Below, piece by piece: positions 1-6,999 of a stretch of DNA of 12,614 bases; within the stretch, counting starts at the first letter, position 1; the number at the start of each line of letters is the position of its first letter. The notes beneath the pieces are model-generated. The model worked only from the letters and a program-made list of their open reading frames with translations, was not told where the DNA came from and ran no database searches. Position numbers and translations under genes: made by a program. Origin of the DNA: Accumulibacter sp. (GTDB lineage: Bacteria; Pseudomonadota; Gammaproteobacteria; Burkholderiales; Rhodocyclaceae); assembly GCA_031274075.1 (NCBI GenBank), contig JAISQQ010000136.1:1-12614 (forward strand), in the 5' to 3' direction.

Positions 1-889
1 GACCGGCTGATCGCCGAAGACGCAAATTCGGAAAAACTGCTGAAGCCCTTTCTTGAAGGCAAGGACCTGAAAAAATGGCGCGTCGAATCACGGGATTTGT
101 GGCTGATCTACATCCCGAAAAACAGCATCGACATTGACGATTATCCGGCCATCAAGGCGCATCTGCTGCCGTTCAGGGAAAAACTGGAAAAACGGGCGAC
201 GAGGCAGAAATGGTTTGAATTGCAGCAGGCACAAGGCTGATTACGAAAATGACTTTCGTGCGGAAAAATTGCTGTACCCGGAAATTTCGCAAGGACCCAA
301 ATTTGCTATTGACAGCATTGCATATTATCCGATCAACAAGCTTTTCTATATAGCTACGACAGATTGGTATCTCGTCGGTTTAATGAATTCAAAGCTGATA
401 TGGTCATATCTGTTTGGAATTTGCTCGCCATTGCGTGGTGGTGAATGGCGACTTGAATTACGCGCCCAACATGTTGAGACGGTCCCCATTCCCGACGCTA
501 CCGACGCGCAAAAGAAAACACTCGCATTGCTCGCCCAATCCGCTCAACGAGCAGCCGAACAGCGCCGCGACCTGATTCGCGTTTTTTCCCGCCGCATCCT
601 GACCGACCTCGCCCCCGGCGGCGCGAGCGCGAAGCTTCCCACGAAACTCGCCGCTTGGCCCGGACTTGATTTCAAGACCTTCCACGAAGCCGTCAAAAAG
701 CATTTCAGGCAAGCGATCCCGCTGGCGGAGCGCGACGACTGGCAAACCCTATTCGAGAAAAACCGCAAGCGGGTGGAAGAACTCGACGCCGCCATCGCGC
801 AGTGCGAACGGCAGATCGACGAGGCGGTATACAAACTGTTCGACCTGACGCCGGAACAAATCGAGCTGATCGAAGAATCCGCCGGATAG
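1..889 (+). pseudogene. C-terminal part of TaqI/Eco57I-type DNA methyltransferase, frameshifted
   Basis: The gene runs in from the left edge, so its start and the catalytic methyltransferase domain (NPPY-type motif) are not visible. Frame 1 from base 1 reads DRLIAEDANSEKLLKPFLEG and continues through KWFELQQAQ to a TGA at 238-240. The homologous continuation, ADYENDFRAEKLLYPEIS, is in frame 2 and runs to TAG at 887-889. Removing one G of the GG at 235-236 restores a single reading of about 295 residues. The text resembles the C-terminal target-recognition domain of TaqI-like/Eco57I adenine methyltransferases and type IIG restriction enzymes: a WYELQQ-type motif, YPEIS, then YYPINKLFYIATTDWYLVGL and LNS-like text, and a helical tail. 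Such proteins methylate adenine in a specific site and some also cut DNA. The frameshift may be a real inactivation or a sequencing error. The ATG at 134 lies in the wrong frame for the upstream homology and is not a real start. Confidence 0.75.
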
Positions 890-1035
890 CGGAGCCTGGA
901 CGAGCAAAGCGCCCTTCAGGCTCCATTAGCGCGTTTTCGGGTCAAGTATCGGCCCATTCCATCGCCTGAACCCTGGCGTATAAGAAGCTGTTTTAGAAAT
1001 CAGAAAGACGTTTGAGAAGCCGATGGATCATCCAG

Positions 1036-1094
1036 GGTAGGGCGCGCTCTCCGAGCGCGCCGGGTGGCGGCGGTTTCGGAGAAACCGCCCTACC
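1036..1094. repeat. Two-armed palindromic element with GGTAGGGCG ends
   Basis: GGTAGGGCG (1036-1044) pairs with CGCCCTACC (1086-1094). Inside are two further perfect hairpins: GCGCGCTC-tcc-GAGCGCGC (1042-1060) and GGCGGTTTC-gga-GAAACCGCC (1069-1089). The result is an outer stem with two arms, typical of small non-autonomous or REP-like palindromes. No coding content. The MITE-like element at 10711-10854 also has a CCCTAC end, so the two may be related. Confidence 0.8.
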
Positions 1095-1112
1095 TTTCCC
1101 CAGGGCTCAGGA

Positions 1113-1173
1113 AATAATAGAGGACAGAGCACAATTAAATTTTAGAATTAATCGTGCTTTGCCCACTATTATT
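1113..1173. repeat. AT-rich interrupted inverted repeat
   Basis: AATAATAG (1113-1120) is complementary to CTATTATT (1166-1173). Nested inside, GCAC (1129-1132) pairs with GTGC (1154-1157), and ATTAA with TTAAT just inside that. The composition is clearly more AT-rich than the surroundings. Function unknown; it could be a small degenerate mobile element or a cruciform-forming site. Confidence 0.55.
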
Positions 1174-1252
1174 GGAGGACGGAAGACAGTAATATTTGCG
1201 GGCGCAGAGCGCCCGGTAACTGAACTGTCCTCTGTCCTCTGTCCTCTGTCAT
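1174..1252. repeat. GC hairpin flanked by heptanucleotide repeats
   Basis: Four heptads in register, CTGTCCT three times then CTGTCAT, occupy 1225-1252. Upstream lies a perfect hairpin CGGGCGC-aga-GCGCCCG (1199-1215) followed by GTAA, and before it GGAGGACGGAAGACAG (1174-1189), which reads as degenerate heptads in the opposite direction. The same hairpin, GGGCGC-gaa-GCGCCC then AGTAA, again preceded by heptads, occurs at 10855-10897. This marks a repeated composite unit. Confidence 0.75.
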
Positions 1253-1297
1253 CTGAACGGATAATTCCCCCTTCACACGACTTTTCGGAGCGTCAAA

Positions 1298-2371
1298 ATG
1301 ATGAAAAACCACAGGATTGCCGTGATTCCGGGCGACGGGATCGGTACGGAGGTCGTCCCCGAGGGCTTGCGCTGCCTCGACGCGGCGGCGCGCAAGTACG
1401 ACATCCGCTTGCAGTGGGACGAGTTTGACTGGAACTGCGACTACTGCCTCAAGCACGGCGCGATGATGCCGGACAACTGGAAGGAGCGGATCGGCGGGCA
1501 CGATGCCATTTTCTTCGGCGCCGTCGGCTGGCCGGAAAAGGTGCCCGACCATGTTTCGCTGTGGGGTTCGCTGCTCAAGTTCCGGCGCGAATTCGACCAA
1601 TACGTCAACCTGCGGCCCGCCCGGCTGATGCCCGGCGTCCCCTCGCCGCTGGCCGGCCGCCGGCCCGGCGACATCGACTTCCTGATCGTGCGCGAGAACA
1701 CCGAGGGCGAGTATTCGAGCGTCGGCGGGCGCATGTTCGAGGGCACCGAGCGCGAGTTCGTGGTGCAGGAGAGCATCTTCACGCGCGTCGGCGTGGACCG
1801 TGTCATCCGCTTCGCCTTCGAGCTGGCGGCCAGGCGCCCCAAAAAACACCTGACTTCGGCCACCAAGTCGAACGGCATTTCCATCGCCATGCCCTACTGG
1901 GACGAGCGCTTCGCGGCGATCGGCAAGGATTACCCGGACATCCGCTGCGACAAGTTCCACATCGACATCCTGAGCGCGAATTTCGTGCGCCGCCCGGAAC
2001 ACTTCGACGTGATCGTCGCCTCCAACCTGTTCGGCGACATCCTGTCCGACCTGGGGCCGGCGTGTACCGGCACCATCGCCATCGCGCCGTCGGCCAACCT
2101 CAACCCGGAACGCCGCTTCCCGTCGCTGTTCGAGCCCGTACACGGCTCCGCGCCGGATATTTACGGAAAGGGAATCGCCAACCCGGTCGGCCAGATCTGG
2201 GCCGGCGCCATGATGCTCGACCACCTCGGCCATCCGGAAGCGGCGGCCGGCATGCTGCGCGCCATCGAAACCGTGCTCGCCGAAGGCCCGAAGACACCGG
2301 ACATGGGCGGCGGCGCGTCGACCGCGGATGTCGGCAAGGCGATCGCCGAGGTGATCGCGGCGGGCGGCTGA
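1298..2371 (+). CDS. ttuC: Tartrate dehydrogenase/decarboxylase or D-malate dehydrogenase (TtuC/DmlA family)
   Basis: A 357-residue member of the isocitrate/isopropylmalate dehydrogenase superfamily: NAD- and divalent-metal-dependent oxidation, usually with decarboxylation, of D-malate or tartrate in the cytoplasm. Visible landmarks are the N-terminal IPGDGIG (residues 10-16), VRENTEGEY (131-139, probable catalytic Tyr139), SATKSNG with catalytic Lys190, metal ligands Asp223, Asp247 and Asp251 in HIDIL and NLFGDILSDLG, and the nucleotide-binding EPVHGSAPDIYGKGIANP segment. The ATKSN motif and the CDYCLKHG/VPDHVSLWG text point to TtuC/DmlA rather than LeuB. Length fits the family. The first ATG is preferred because GGAG at 1287-1290 lies seven bases upstream; a second ATG follows directly at 1301. 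It stands alone, with a heptad cluster upstream and another array just after its stop. The exact substrate cannot be told from sequence. Confidence 0.9.
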   Translation: MMKNHRIAVIPGDGIGTEVVPEGLRCLDAAARKYDIRLQWDEFDWNCDYCLKHGAMMPDNWKERIGGHDAIFFGAVGWPEKVPDHVSLWGSLLKFRREFDQYVNLRPARLMPGVPSPLAGRRPGDIDFLIVRENTEGEYSSVGGRMFEGTEREFVVQESIFTRVGVDRVIRFAFELAARRPKKHLTSATKSNGISIAMPYWDERFAAIGKDYPDIRCDKFHIDILSANFVRRPEHFDVIVASNLFGDILSDLGPACTGTIAIAPSANLNPERRFPSLFEPVHGSAPDIYGKGIANPVGQIWAGAMMLDHLGHPEAAAGMLRAIETVLAEGPKTPDMGGGASTADVGKAIAEVIAAGG

Positions 2372-2402
2372 CGGCGGTTCCCGCCCGATAACCGATCCGC
2401 CC

Positions 2403-2437
2403 CCTGGCACCTGACACCTGCCCCCTGACACCTGACA
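2403..2437. repeat. Heptanucleotide array between two stop codons
   Basis: Five heptads in perfect register: CCTGGCA, CCTGACA, CCTGCCC, CCTGACA, CCTGACA. The array lies between the convergent dehydrogenase and Mn2+ exporter genes and ends on the base next to the exporter's stop codon (TGA, complement of 2438-2440). It belongs to the same sequence style as the arrays near pstC. No convincing intrinsic terminator is seen in this interval. Confidence 0.8.
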
Positions 2438-3013
2438 TCAGAACCCCAGTCCCCGCCCCGCGCCGAGCAGCGTGGCGACGCCGAGCGCGCCGAAAATCGC
2501 GGCGGCGACGGCATGCACGACACGCGCCGGAATGCGCTCGGCGATGCGCTCGCCGAGCAGGACCGCGGGGACGTTGGCGATCATCATGCCGCAGGTCGTC
2601 CCAGCGACGACCGCGTAATACGCCTGGAACCGGGCCGCCAGGGCCACCGTCGCGATCTGCGTCTTGTCGCCCATTTCGGCCAGGAAGAAGGCGATCAGCG
2701 TGGCGCCCAGAACGCCGAATTTCGCCAATCTGGCGTCATCCTCCTCGAATTCGTCCGGGATCAGGGTCCACAAGGCCATGGCGATGAACGACAGGCCCAG
2801 GATCCAGCGCATCGTTTCCGGAGCGACCCTCGAGGTCAGCCAGGCGCCGATGGCGCCGGCGAACGCGTGATTGACGATCGTCGCCAGCAGGATGCCCAGG
2901 CAGATCGGCGCGGGCCGGCGGAATTTCGCGGCGAGGATGAAGGCCAGCAGTTGGGTCTTGTCTCCGATTTCGGCCAGGGCGACGACACCCGTCGAGATGA
3001 GGAAGGCATCCAT
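2438..3013 (-). CDS. Manganese exporter, GDT1/UPF0016 (TMEM165) family
   Basis: A 191-residue integral membrane protein with about six hydrophobic segments in two homologous halves. Each half carries the family's metal-binding signature: EIGDKT at residues 15-20 and EMGDKT at 113-118. Members such as MneA/MntX expel Mn2+ (some also move Ca2+) across the inner membrane. An acidic loop, DEFEEDDAR, separates the halves. I choose the ATG at 3011-3013 because GGGAG (3029-3025) is about ten bases upstream and the protein then begins MDAFLISTG, as is usual for the family. The ATG at 3020-3022 is only one base from that ribosome site and would add three residues. The leader contains a yybP-ykoY riboswitch, which supports a role in Mn2+ homeostasis. 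Confidence 0.92.
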   Translation of the reverse strand: MDAFLISTGVVALAEIGDKTQLLAFILAAKFRRPAPICLGILLATIVNHAFAGAIGAWLTSRVAPETMRWILGLSFIAMALWTLIPDEFEEDDARLAKFGVLGATLIAFFLAEMGDKTQIATVALAARFQAYYAVVAGTTCGMMIANVPAVLLGERIAERIPARVVHAVAAAIFGALGVATLLGAGRGLGF

Positions 3014-3079
3014 TCCGATCATGCTCCCGGCCGGATTCGACGATTGACCACAGGGCTTCTCCGGCCTGAAGAAGCGGCG

Positions 3080-3184
3080 TGTTCAAAGGTCTTGCCAAGC
3101 CGGACGGCTGTCCGCGCCACGCCTTTTCGGCAAGTGTGTTGACGCGGACTCCTTCGCTGGAAGGGCGGCTACTCCCCAATGACG
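3080..3184 (-). promoter_or_regulatory. yybP-ykoY Mn2+ riboswitch
   Basis: Read on the minus strand, the leader of the exporter gene holds the conserved pieces of the yybP-ykoY aptamer in order: TTGGGGAGTAGCC (from 3179), the CCTT/AAGG helix of the first arm, GTCCGCG with its partner CGCGGAC around GTCAACACACTTG, and the second metal-site loop GGCAAGACCTTTG (3096-3084). The 5' GGGGAGTAGC and 3' GGCAAGACC loops dock around Mn2+ in known members and turn on expression of Mn2+ exporters. The exact 3' boundary and expression platform (between 3079 and the ribosome site near 3029) are inferred. The short open frames across this stretch are not genes. Confidence 0.9.
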
Positions 3185-3190
3185 GCGGAC

Positions 3191-3196
3191 ATTATA
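3191..3196 (-). promoter_or_regulatory. -10 box (TATAAT) for the exporter/riboswitch transcript
   Basis: A perfect TATAAT on the minus strand lies about 12 bases before the conserved start of the riboswitch, predicting a transcript start near 3184. No good -35 hexamer is seen at the usual 16-18 base distance, so an activator or a weak -35 is possible. Confidence 0.6.
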
Positions 3197-3251
3197 CGCA
3201 AGGCCGCCGGTTCGGGCGAGGAAATCGCGCCTGGAAGATCGCCCCCGGGTT

Positions 3252-3424
3252 TTCAAGGACGTGTTGACGATCTGGCGCGATTATGCCGATCATGCGGGGG
3301 GCGGCCGGTCGTCAGCGGCCATTTCATCCCGGAAGACGCGCCGGAGGAAACGCTGGCGCGTTTCCGCGCTTTTTTCGTCCGGCGTCCGCCCACGGCGCCG
3401 GAAAAATATCGTCAACAGGAGTGA
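3252..3424 (+). pseudogene. 3' remnant of an alpha/beta hydrolase (haloacetate dehalogenase-like)
   Basis: From about 3252 one frame reads KDVLTIWRDYADHAG, and after the G-run at 3296-3301 the neighbouring frame reads RPVVSGHFIPEDAPEETLAR and FRAFF, ending at TGA 3422-3424. Together these resemble the C-terminal end of haloacetate/fluoroacetate dehalogenase-type alpha/beta hydrolases, including the His of the SGHFIPE-like catalytic segment. One missing G in the six-G run explains the frame change. No nucleophile or earlier part of the fold is seen upstream, where the exporter's promoter lies. It is therefore a truncated, frameshifted leftover. Its stop overlaps the ribosome site of the next gene. 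Confidence 0.6.
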
Positions 3425-3429
3425 CAAGC

Positions 3430-4185
3430 ATGAATGAAACGATCCAGAAACAGCTATCCCACCGTTCCATCCGCGCGTTTTCGGACAAGGCGGTGCCCAA
3501 GGAAGTGCTCGATACCTTGCTGGCGGTCGCCAACCGCACGGCGACCAGTTCGGGCTTGCAGTTGTCCAGCATCATCCGCGTGACCGACGCCGAGGCCAGG
3601 CGCCGCATCTCGCTGATCTGCGGACAGGAGTATGTGAACCAGGCGCCGGAATTCTTCGTCTTCATCGCCGACTGTTACCGCAACGCCCGCATCGCCCGGG
3701 AACAGGGCTTTGACGGCGGCGGCATCCGCGACATGGACCGTTTCTTCCAGGCCTTCACCGACGCCTGCCTGGCGGCGCAGAACGTCACCACGGCGATCGA
3801 ATCCCTCGGCCTGGGCGCGGTGTATTTCGGCAGCGTGCTGAACGATCCGCCGGAGCTGATCCGCATCCTGGCCCTGCCCGAGCTCACCTTCCCGGTGCTG
3901 GGCCTGGGCTTCGGCTATCCCGCGCAGGATCCGCAGCTCAAGCCGCGCATGGACATGTCGCTCAAGGTGTTTGAAAACCACTACAAGGTCTTTGACAACT
4001 ACCGCGAAAACATCGCCGCCTATGACCTCGAATTGCAGACCTATTACGACCTCAGGGACAAGGGCCGGCACTCCGCTTCCTTCAGCGAACAAGTCGTCAA
4101 GAGGTTCAAGGCCGTCCGTGAAAAACGCAGCCTGCTGTTGAACGTCGCCAGGAAACAGGGCTTCGATCTGAAGCTCGATGAGTGA
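3430..4185 (+). CDS. NfsA/FRP-like NADPH-dependent nitroreductase
   Basis: A 251-residue cytoplasmic flavoprotein of the nitroreductase superfamily, expected to use FMN and NAD(P)H to reduce nitroaromatics, quinones or flavin. Features are the N-terminal HRSIRAF FMN phosphate-binding motif (residues 11-17), the TSSGLQLSS stretch (39-47), AFTDACLAAQNVTTAIESLG (109-127), GLGAVYFGS (127-135), and the NfsA-type C-terminal part with PVLGLGFGYP (155-164) followed by KPR (171-173). The length suits the NfsA group rather than the shorter NfnB group. The start at 3430 is fixed by AGGAG (3417-3421), eight bases upstream. A longer in-frame reading from 3283 covers the hydrolase remnant and is not supported. 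It is monocistronic, ending in a terminator. The physiological substrate is unknown. Confidence 0.88.
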   Translation: MNETIQKQLSHRSIRAFSDKAVPKEVLDTLLAVANRTATSSGLQLSSIIRVTDAEARRRISLICGQEYVNQAPEFFVFIADCYRNARIAREQGFDGGGIRDMDRFFQAFTDACLAAQNVTTAIESLGLGAVYFGSVLNDPPELIRILALPELTFPVLGLGFGYPAQDPQLKPRMDMSLKVFENHYKVFDNYRENIAAYDLELQTYYDLRDKGRHSASFSEQVVKRFKAVREKRSLLLNVARKQGFDLKLDE

Positions 4186-4195
4186 AAAATGCTCG

Positions 4196-4241
4196 CGAGG
4201 AAGGTGGAGCGCGCCACGACGCTTCACCTTCCTCGTTTTTT
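4196..4241. terminator. Bidirectional intrinsic terminator between nitroreductase and phoR
   Basis: CGAGGAAGGTG (4196-4206) pairs perfectly with CACCTTCCTCG (4225-4235). The stem continues inwards with GAGCG/CGCTT, and T6 follows at 4236-4241. On the other strand the stem is followed by five T (4189-4185), so it can also end the phoR transcript arriving from the right. Confidence 0.92.
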
Positions 4242-4261
4242 GCTTTTCACTCGTCCCGGCG

Positions 4262-5791
4262 TCATGCCTCCCGCGGACCCGCCCCAGGCGGCAAGGCGGC
4301 CTGCGCGCGCACCCTCGCCGCCGGGAAAGTCGCGGAAAAGCACGCGCCCTGTCCGGGCGCGCTGTCGATGTCCAGCGTCGCGCCGTGGCGTTGCAGGACG
4401 TGCTTGACGATGGAGAGTCCCAGCCCGGTGCCGCCGCTTTCACGGGAAAGGCCGGAATCGACGCGATAAAAGCGTTCGGTGATGCGCGGCAGGTGTTCGG
4501 GGGCGATGCCGGGGCCGTCGTCCCGCACGGCGAAGGTGGCGCTGCCGTCGGCGTTGTTTTGCCAGAGGACGTCGACGCGGCTGCCGGGGGGCGTGTGGCG
4601 GATGGCGTTGCCGACCAGGTTGATGAAGGCGCTTTGCAGTTCCTGGGCGTTGCCGGCGATTTCGCCCAGGCCGTGTGTCTCGGGAAAATGCAGGCGATGC
4701 GTTTTGGTCTTCGTTTCCCTGGCCAGCAGCTCGGAGAGCGCGCGGGCCTCGGCGGCGCAGGCGGCCAGCAGGGTGTGCGCGGGGGTCCACGGCGCGAGGC
4801 CGGGAGGCGGGCTGTCCTCGAGTCGTGAAAGAACGAGCAGGTCGGCGACCAGGGTCTGCATCCGCAGCGCGTGGCGTTCCATGCGCGCGAGATAATCCTG
4901 GCGTTGGTCCTCGCCGAGCGGCAGGGTTTGCAGGGTCTCGACGAATCCGGCCAGGACGGTGAGCGGCGTGCGCAGTTCGTGCGAGACGTTGGCGATGAAG
5001 TCGCGCCGCATGGCTTCGGCCTGTTCGATCTGGGTAATATCCTGGGAGAGCAGCAACAGCCGGTCCGCGCCGTAGGGGCAAAGCCGCAGGGAAAGGCGCA
5101 GCGGGCGGTGAGCGTTGCTGCACGGGCTGGTCAGCACGATGGAGTTGATGGAATTGGCGAAATCGCGGCTGGCGAGGCAGGCGACGAAGACCGGGTCGCG
5201 TATGAGATGGGTGATGGCCTGGCCGACATCGTGTCGTTCGTCCAGGCCGAAATGCCGGCTGGCGGACAGGTTCATCCATTCGATGCCTCTTGCGGCGTCG
5301 AGCATGATCACGCCGTTGGGCGAGGCTTGCAGGGCGTCGACCAGGTTTTCCGTGAGCAGCCGCTGTTTTTGCAGGGCGCGCTGCTGCTGGCGCAGCAGCC
5401 GTTCCATGCGTTCGGCGATTTCGCGCCAAAAATGCGGCAGGCGCGCGGGAAGCGGCGTGGCCGCGAGGGCGGCGGACGACTTTTGCAGCCGGCCGAGCCA
5501 GTCGAGCAGGCGGCGGGCCTGCCAGCCATCGTAGAAAAGCCAGGCCAGGAAACCCAGGAGGCCGCCGGGCAGGACACCCCGGCCGATTGGCGGCGACGCG
5601 GGAAACGCCAGGCTGGAAATGCCGGCGCCAAGCAATACGAAAATGAAAAGGGCAAGAAAGCGCGGCACGTCGGGGTTTCGGACAGTATTCCAGGATTTTT
5701 CCACGGCAGGCGAAGCATCGACTCGCGTTCCGGCGGCGGAGGGTTTGTTTTCGATGCCGGGCAGGCCGCCAGGAGGTTTGGATTCTATCAT
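4262..5791 (-). CDS. phoR: Phosphate regulon sensor histidine kinase PhoR
   Basis: A 509-residue inner-membrane sensor kinase that phosphorylates PhoB when phosphate is scarce. In order: a roughly 43-residue cytoplasmic N-terminus, two hydrophobic segments (about 45-65 and 71-89) with almost no periplasmic loop as in PhoR, a linker rich in Q/R/L, a PAS-like domain (about 150-250), the H-box FIANVSHELRTPL with phospho-acceptor His271, N-box NLVGNAIRHTP, G1 DDGPGIAP, F-box ERFYRV and G2 GGTGLGLSI. All kinase motifs look intact. The ATG at 5791 overlaps the stop of the upstream psiE-like gene (TGATG), which indicates translational coupling; a GTG at 5794 is the alternative start. The N-terminal cytoplasmic extension is longer than in E. 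coli PhoR (431 aa). Transcription ends at the bidirectional terminator. Confidence 0.94.
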   Translation of the reverse strand: MIESKPPGGLPGIENKPSAAGTRVDASPAVEKSWNTVRNPDVPRFLALFIFVLLGAGISSLAFPASPPIGRGVLPGGLLGFLAWLFYDGWQARRLLDWLGRLQKSSAALAATPLPARLPHFWREIAERMERLLRQQQRALQKQRLLTENLVDALQASPNGVIMLDAARGIEWMNLSASRHFGLDERHDVGQAITHLIRDPVFVACLASRDFANSINSIVLTSPCSNAHRPLRLSLRLCPYGADRLLLLSQDITQIEQAEAMRRDFIANVSHELRTPLTVLAGFVETLQTLPLGEDQRQDYLARMERHALRMQTLVADLLVLSRLEDSPPPGLAPWTPAHTLLAACAAEARALSELLARETKTKTHRLHFPETHGLGEIAGNAQELQSAFINLVGNAIRHTPPGSRVDVLWQNNADGSATFAVRDDGPGIAPEHLPRITERFYRVDSGLSRESGGTGLGLSIVKHVLQRHGATLDIDSAPGQGACFSATFPAARVRAQAALPPGAGPREA

Positions 5792-6249
5792 CACATCCGT
5801 TTGAGCAGCCGGGAGTTGGCGATGTAGAGCGCACCCATGAGCACCAGGATGGCCAGCGAATAAATCAGCGTGGACATGGGTTTTTGGTGATCGACGATGA
5901 TCAGCCTGATGACGGCGGTAATGCCGATGTAGATGAAATAGCGCAGCGGGAAGTGGAACTTCGACGCAAAATATTTGGCAATGAGCGCGATGAATTCAAA
6001 AAACAAAAACCAGATGATGATGGCTTCGATGATTTCATAGCCGTTATGGCTATCCTTGCCGCTGTCCAGCAGGATCAGGATCAGGGTCCAGGTTTCCCGG
6101 ACCAGGAAGGCCAGCAGGATCACCGCCAATACGCAAAGCATGACGGCCAGCCATCGCTTCATGCTTTTCGCCAGCACCTTCGCCCCGGTTTTCAGGAAAT
6201 TCCGCACGGCCGAAGCGTATCCCGCCGATGTGACGCGCGCGTGACACAT
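5791..6249 (-). CDS. psiE: PsiE-family phosphate-starvation-inducible membrane protein
   Basis: About 152 residues with four hydrophobic segments (about 32-50, 73-93, 102-119 and 127-146) and the PsiE-type core [17 protein letters not shown] (104-120). PsiE is a Pho-regulated inner-membrane protein in E. coli (136 aa) without an assigned biochemical activity. The gene lies between phoB (17-base gap) and phoR (one-base stop/start overlap), so it is co-transcribed with the two-component pair. The start is uncertain: the ATG at 6249 has no Shine-Dalgarno and adds a polar N-terminus, whereas Met30 (6162) begins MKRWLAVML just before the first membrane segment. Family assignment is by visible motif and hydrophobic pattern only. 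Confidence 0.82.
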   Translation of the reverse strand: MCHARVTSAGYASAVRNFLKTGAKVLAKSMKRWLAVMLCVLAVILLAFLVRETWTLILILLDSGKDSHNGYEIIEAIIIWFLFFEFIALIAKYFASKFHFPLRYFIYIGITAVIRLIIVDHQKPMSTLIYSLAILVLMGALYIANSRLLKRM

Positions 6250-6266
6250 GACGGCGGGAACGGATT

Positions 6267-6977
6267 TCAGCGCGCCGCTTTCGCCGTCAGCCGGTAGCCT
6301 TCCGAGCGCACCGTCTCGATCATGCCGCCGGCCTTGCCCAGGGCGGCGCGCAGGCGTTTGATGTGCACGTCCACCGTGCGTTCTTCGATGAACACGTGGT
6401 CGCCCCAGACCTTGTCGAGCAAATGGGCGCGGCTCATGACCCGTTCGGGATATTTCATCAGGTAGTGCAGCAGGCGGAATTCGGTGGGGCCGAGCTTGAG
6501 TTCCTTGCCCGCGAAAGACACGCGGAACTGTCCGGCATGCAGCGAGAGCGCGCCGACGCTGACGCTGTCGCCCAGTTGTTCGGGGGCGCGGCGGCGCAGC
6601 ACGGCGTGGATGCGGGCGAGCAGTTCGCGGTTGGAGAAAGGTTTGGTGATGTAGTCGTCGGCGCCGCTTTCCAGGCCGAGAACCTTGTCGTTTTCTTCGC
6701 CCTTGGCGGTCAGCATGAGGATCGGGATCTCGCGGGAGCGCGGATCGGCGCGCCAGCGCCGCGCCAGGTCGAGGCCGCTCTGCGCGCCGGGCAGCATCCA
6801 GTCGAGCAGGATCACGTCGGGCAGGATGGCGTTCAGTTGCGCGCAGGCGGACGGCCCGTCGGCGGCGGGGACGGGATCGTAGCCGGCGTGCCGCAGGTTG
6901 ACGAGAATGAGTTCGAGGATGTCGGCCTGGTCCTCGACGACGAGGACGCGGGGCTTGGGAATGGCTCGCAGCGCCAT
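6267..6977 (-). CDS. phoB: Phosphate regulon response regulator PhoB
   Basis: A 236-residue OmpR/PhoB-family transcription factor. The receiver domain has acidic pocket Glu15-Asp16, phospho-acceptor Asp59 ([10 protein letters not shown]), Thr90 and Lys112 (DDYITKPF). A winged-helix DNA-binding domain follows (about 135-236) with [32 protein letters not shown] and a final EGYRLTA. Phosphorylated PhoB binds Pho boxes with 11-base repeats, two of which are in this window. The start is the ATG at 6977, 22 bases after the phoU stop; the longer open frame to 7097 overlaps phoU and lacks homology. The start has no clear Shine-Dalgarno and is preceded by a duplicated 10-mer. Confidence 0.95.
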   Translation of the reverse strand: MALRAIPKPRVLVVEDQADILELILVNLRHAGYDPVPAADGPSACAQLNAILPDVILLDWMLPGAQSGLDLARRWRADPRSREIPILMLTAKGEENDKVLGLESGADDYITKPFSNRELLARIHAVLRRRAPEQLGDSVSVGALSLHAGQFRVSFAGKELKLGPTEFRLLHYLMKYPERVMSRAHLLDKVWGDHVFIEERTVDVHIKRLRAALGKAGGMIETVRSEGYRLTAKAAR

Positions 6978-6997
6978 GCTCGGTTCTGCTCGGTTCT
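6978..6997. repeat. Tandem duplicated 10-mer in the phoU-phoB spacer
   Basis: GCTCGGTTCT occurs twice in perfect tandem (6978-6987, 6988-6997) and touches the phoB start codon. In the mRNA it reads AGAACCGAGC twice, then ATG. It fills the place where a ribosome site would be. Confidence 0.85.
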
Positions 6998-6999
6998 GT

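Larger units (their letters stand above)
890..1297. other. Gene-free stretch with small repeats
   Basis: 408 bases without a credible coding region separate the methyltransferase remnant from the dehydrogenase gene. An 8-base stem (GGAGCCTG 891-898 with CAGGCTCC 917-924) sits just after the stop codon and might be a weak terminator. The rest holds the two-armed inverted repeat at 1036-1094, an AT-rich inverted repeat at 1113-1173 and the heptad/hairpin cluster at 1174-1252. I see no convincing promoter for the downstream gene. Confidence 0.6.

Noticed and set aside
891..937. Intrinsic terminator after the methyltransferase remnant
   Set aside because: The eight-pair stem (891-898/917-924) has an 18-base loop, and the T-run comes about ten bases after the stem, so it is too weak to list as a terminator.
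1169..2431. 420-residue open frame on the minus strand opposite the dehydrogenase gene
   Set aside because: It is the antisense shadow of a GC-rich coding region; the translation is low in hydrophobic order and has no domain, while the plus strand encodes a complete enzyme with all catalytic motifs.
3283..3429. N-terminal extension of the nitroreductase to 3283
   Set aside because: The extension covers the hydrolase remnant in a third frame, lacks family similarity, and AGGAG at 3417-3421 fixes the start at 3430.
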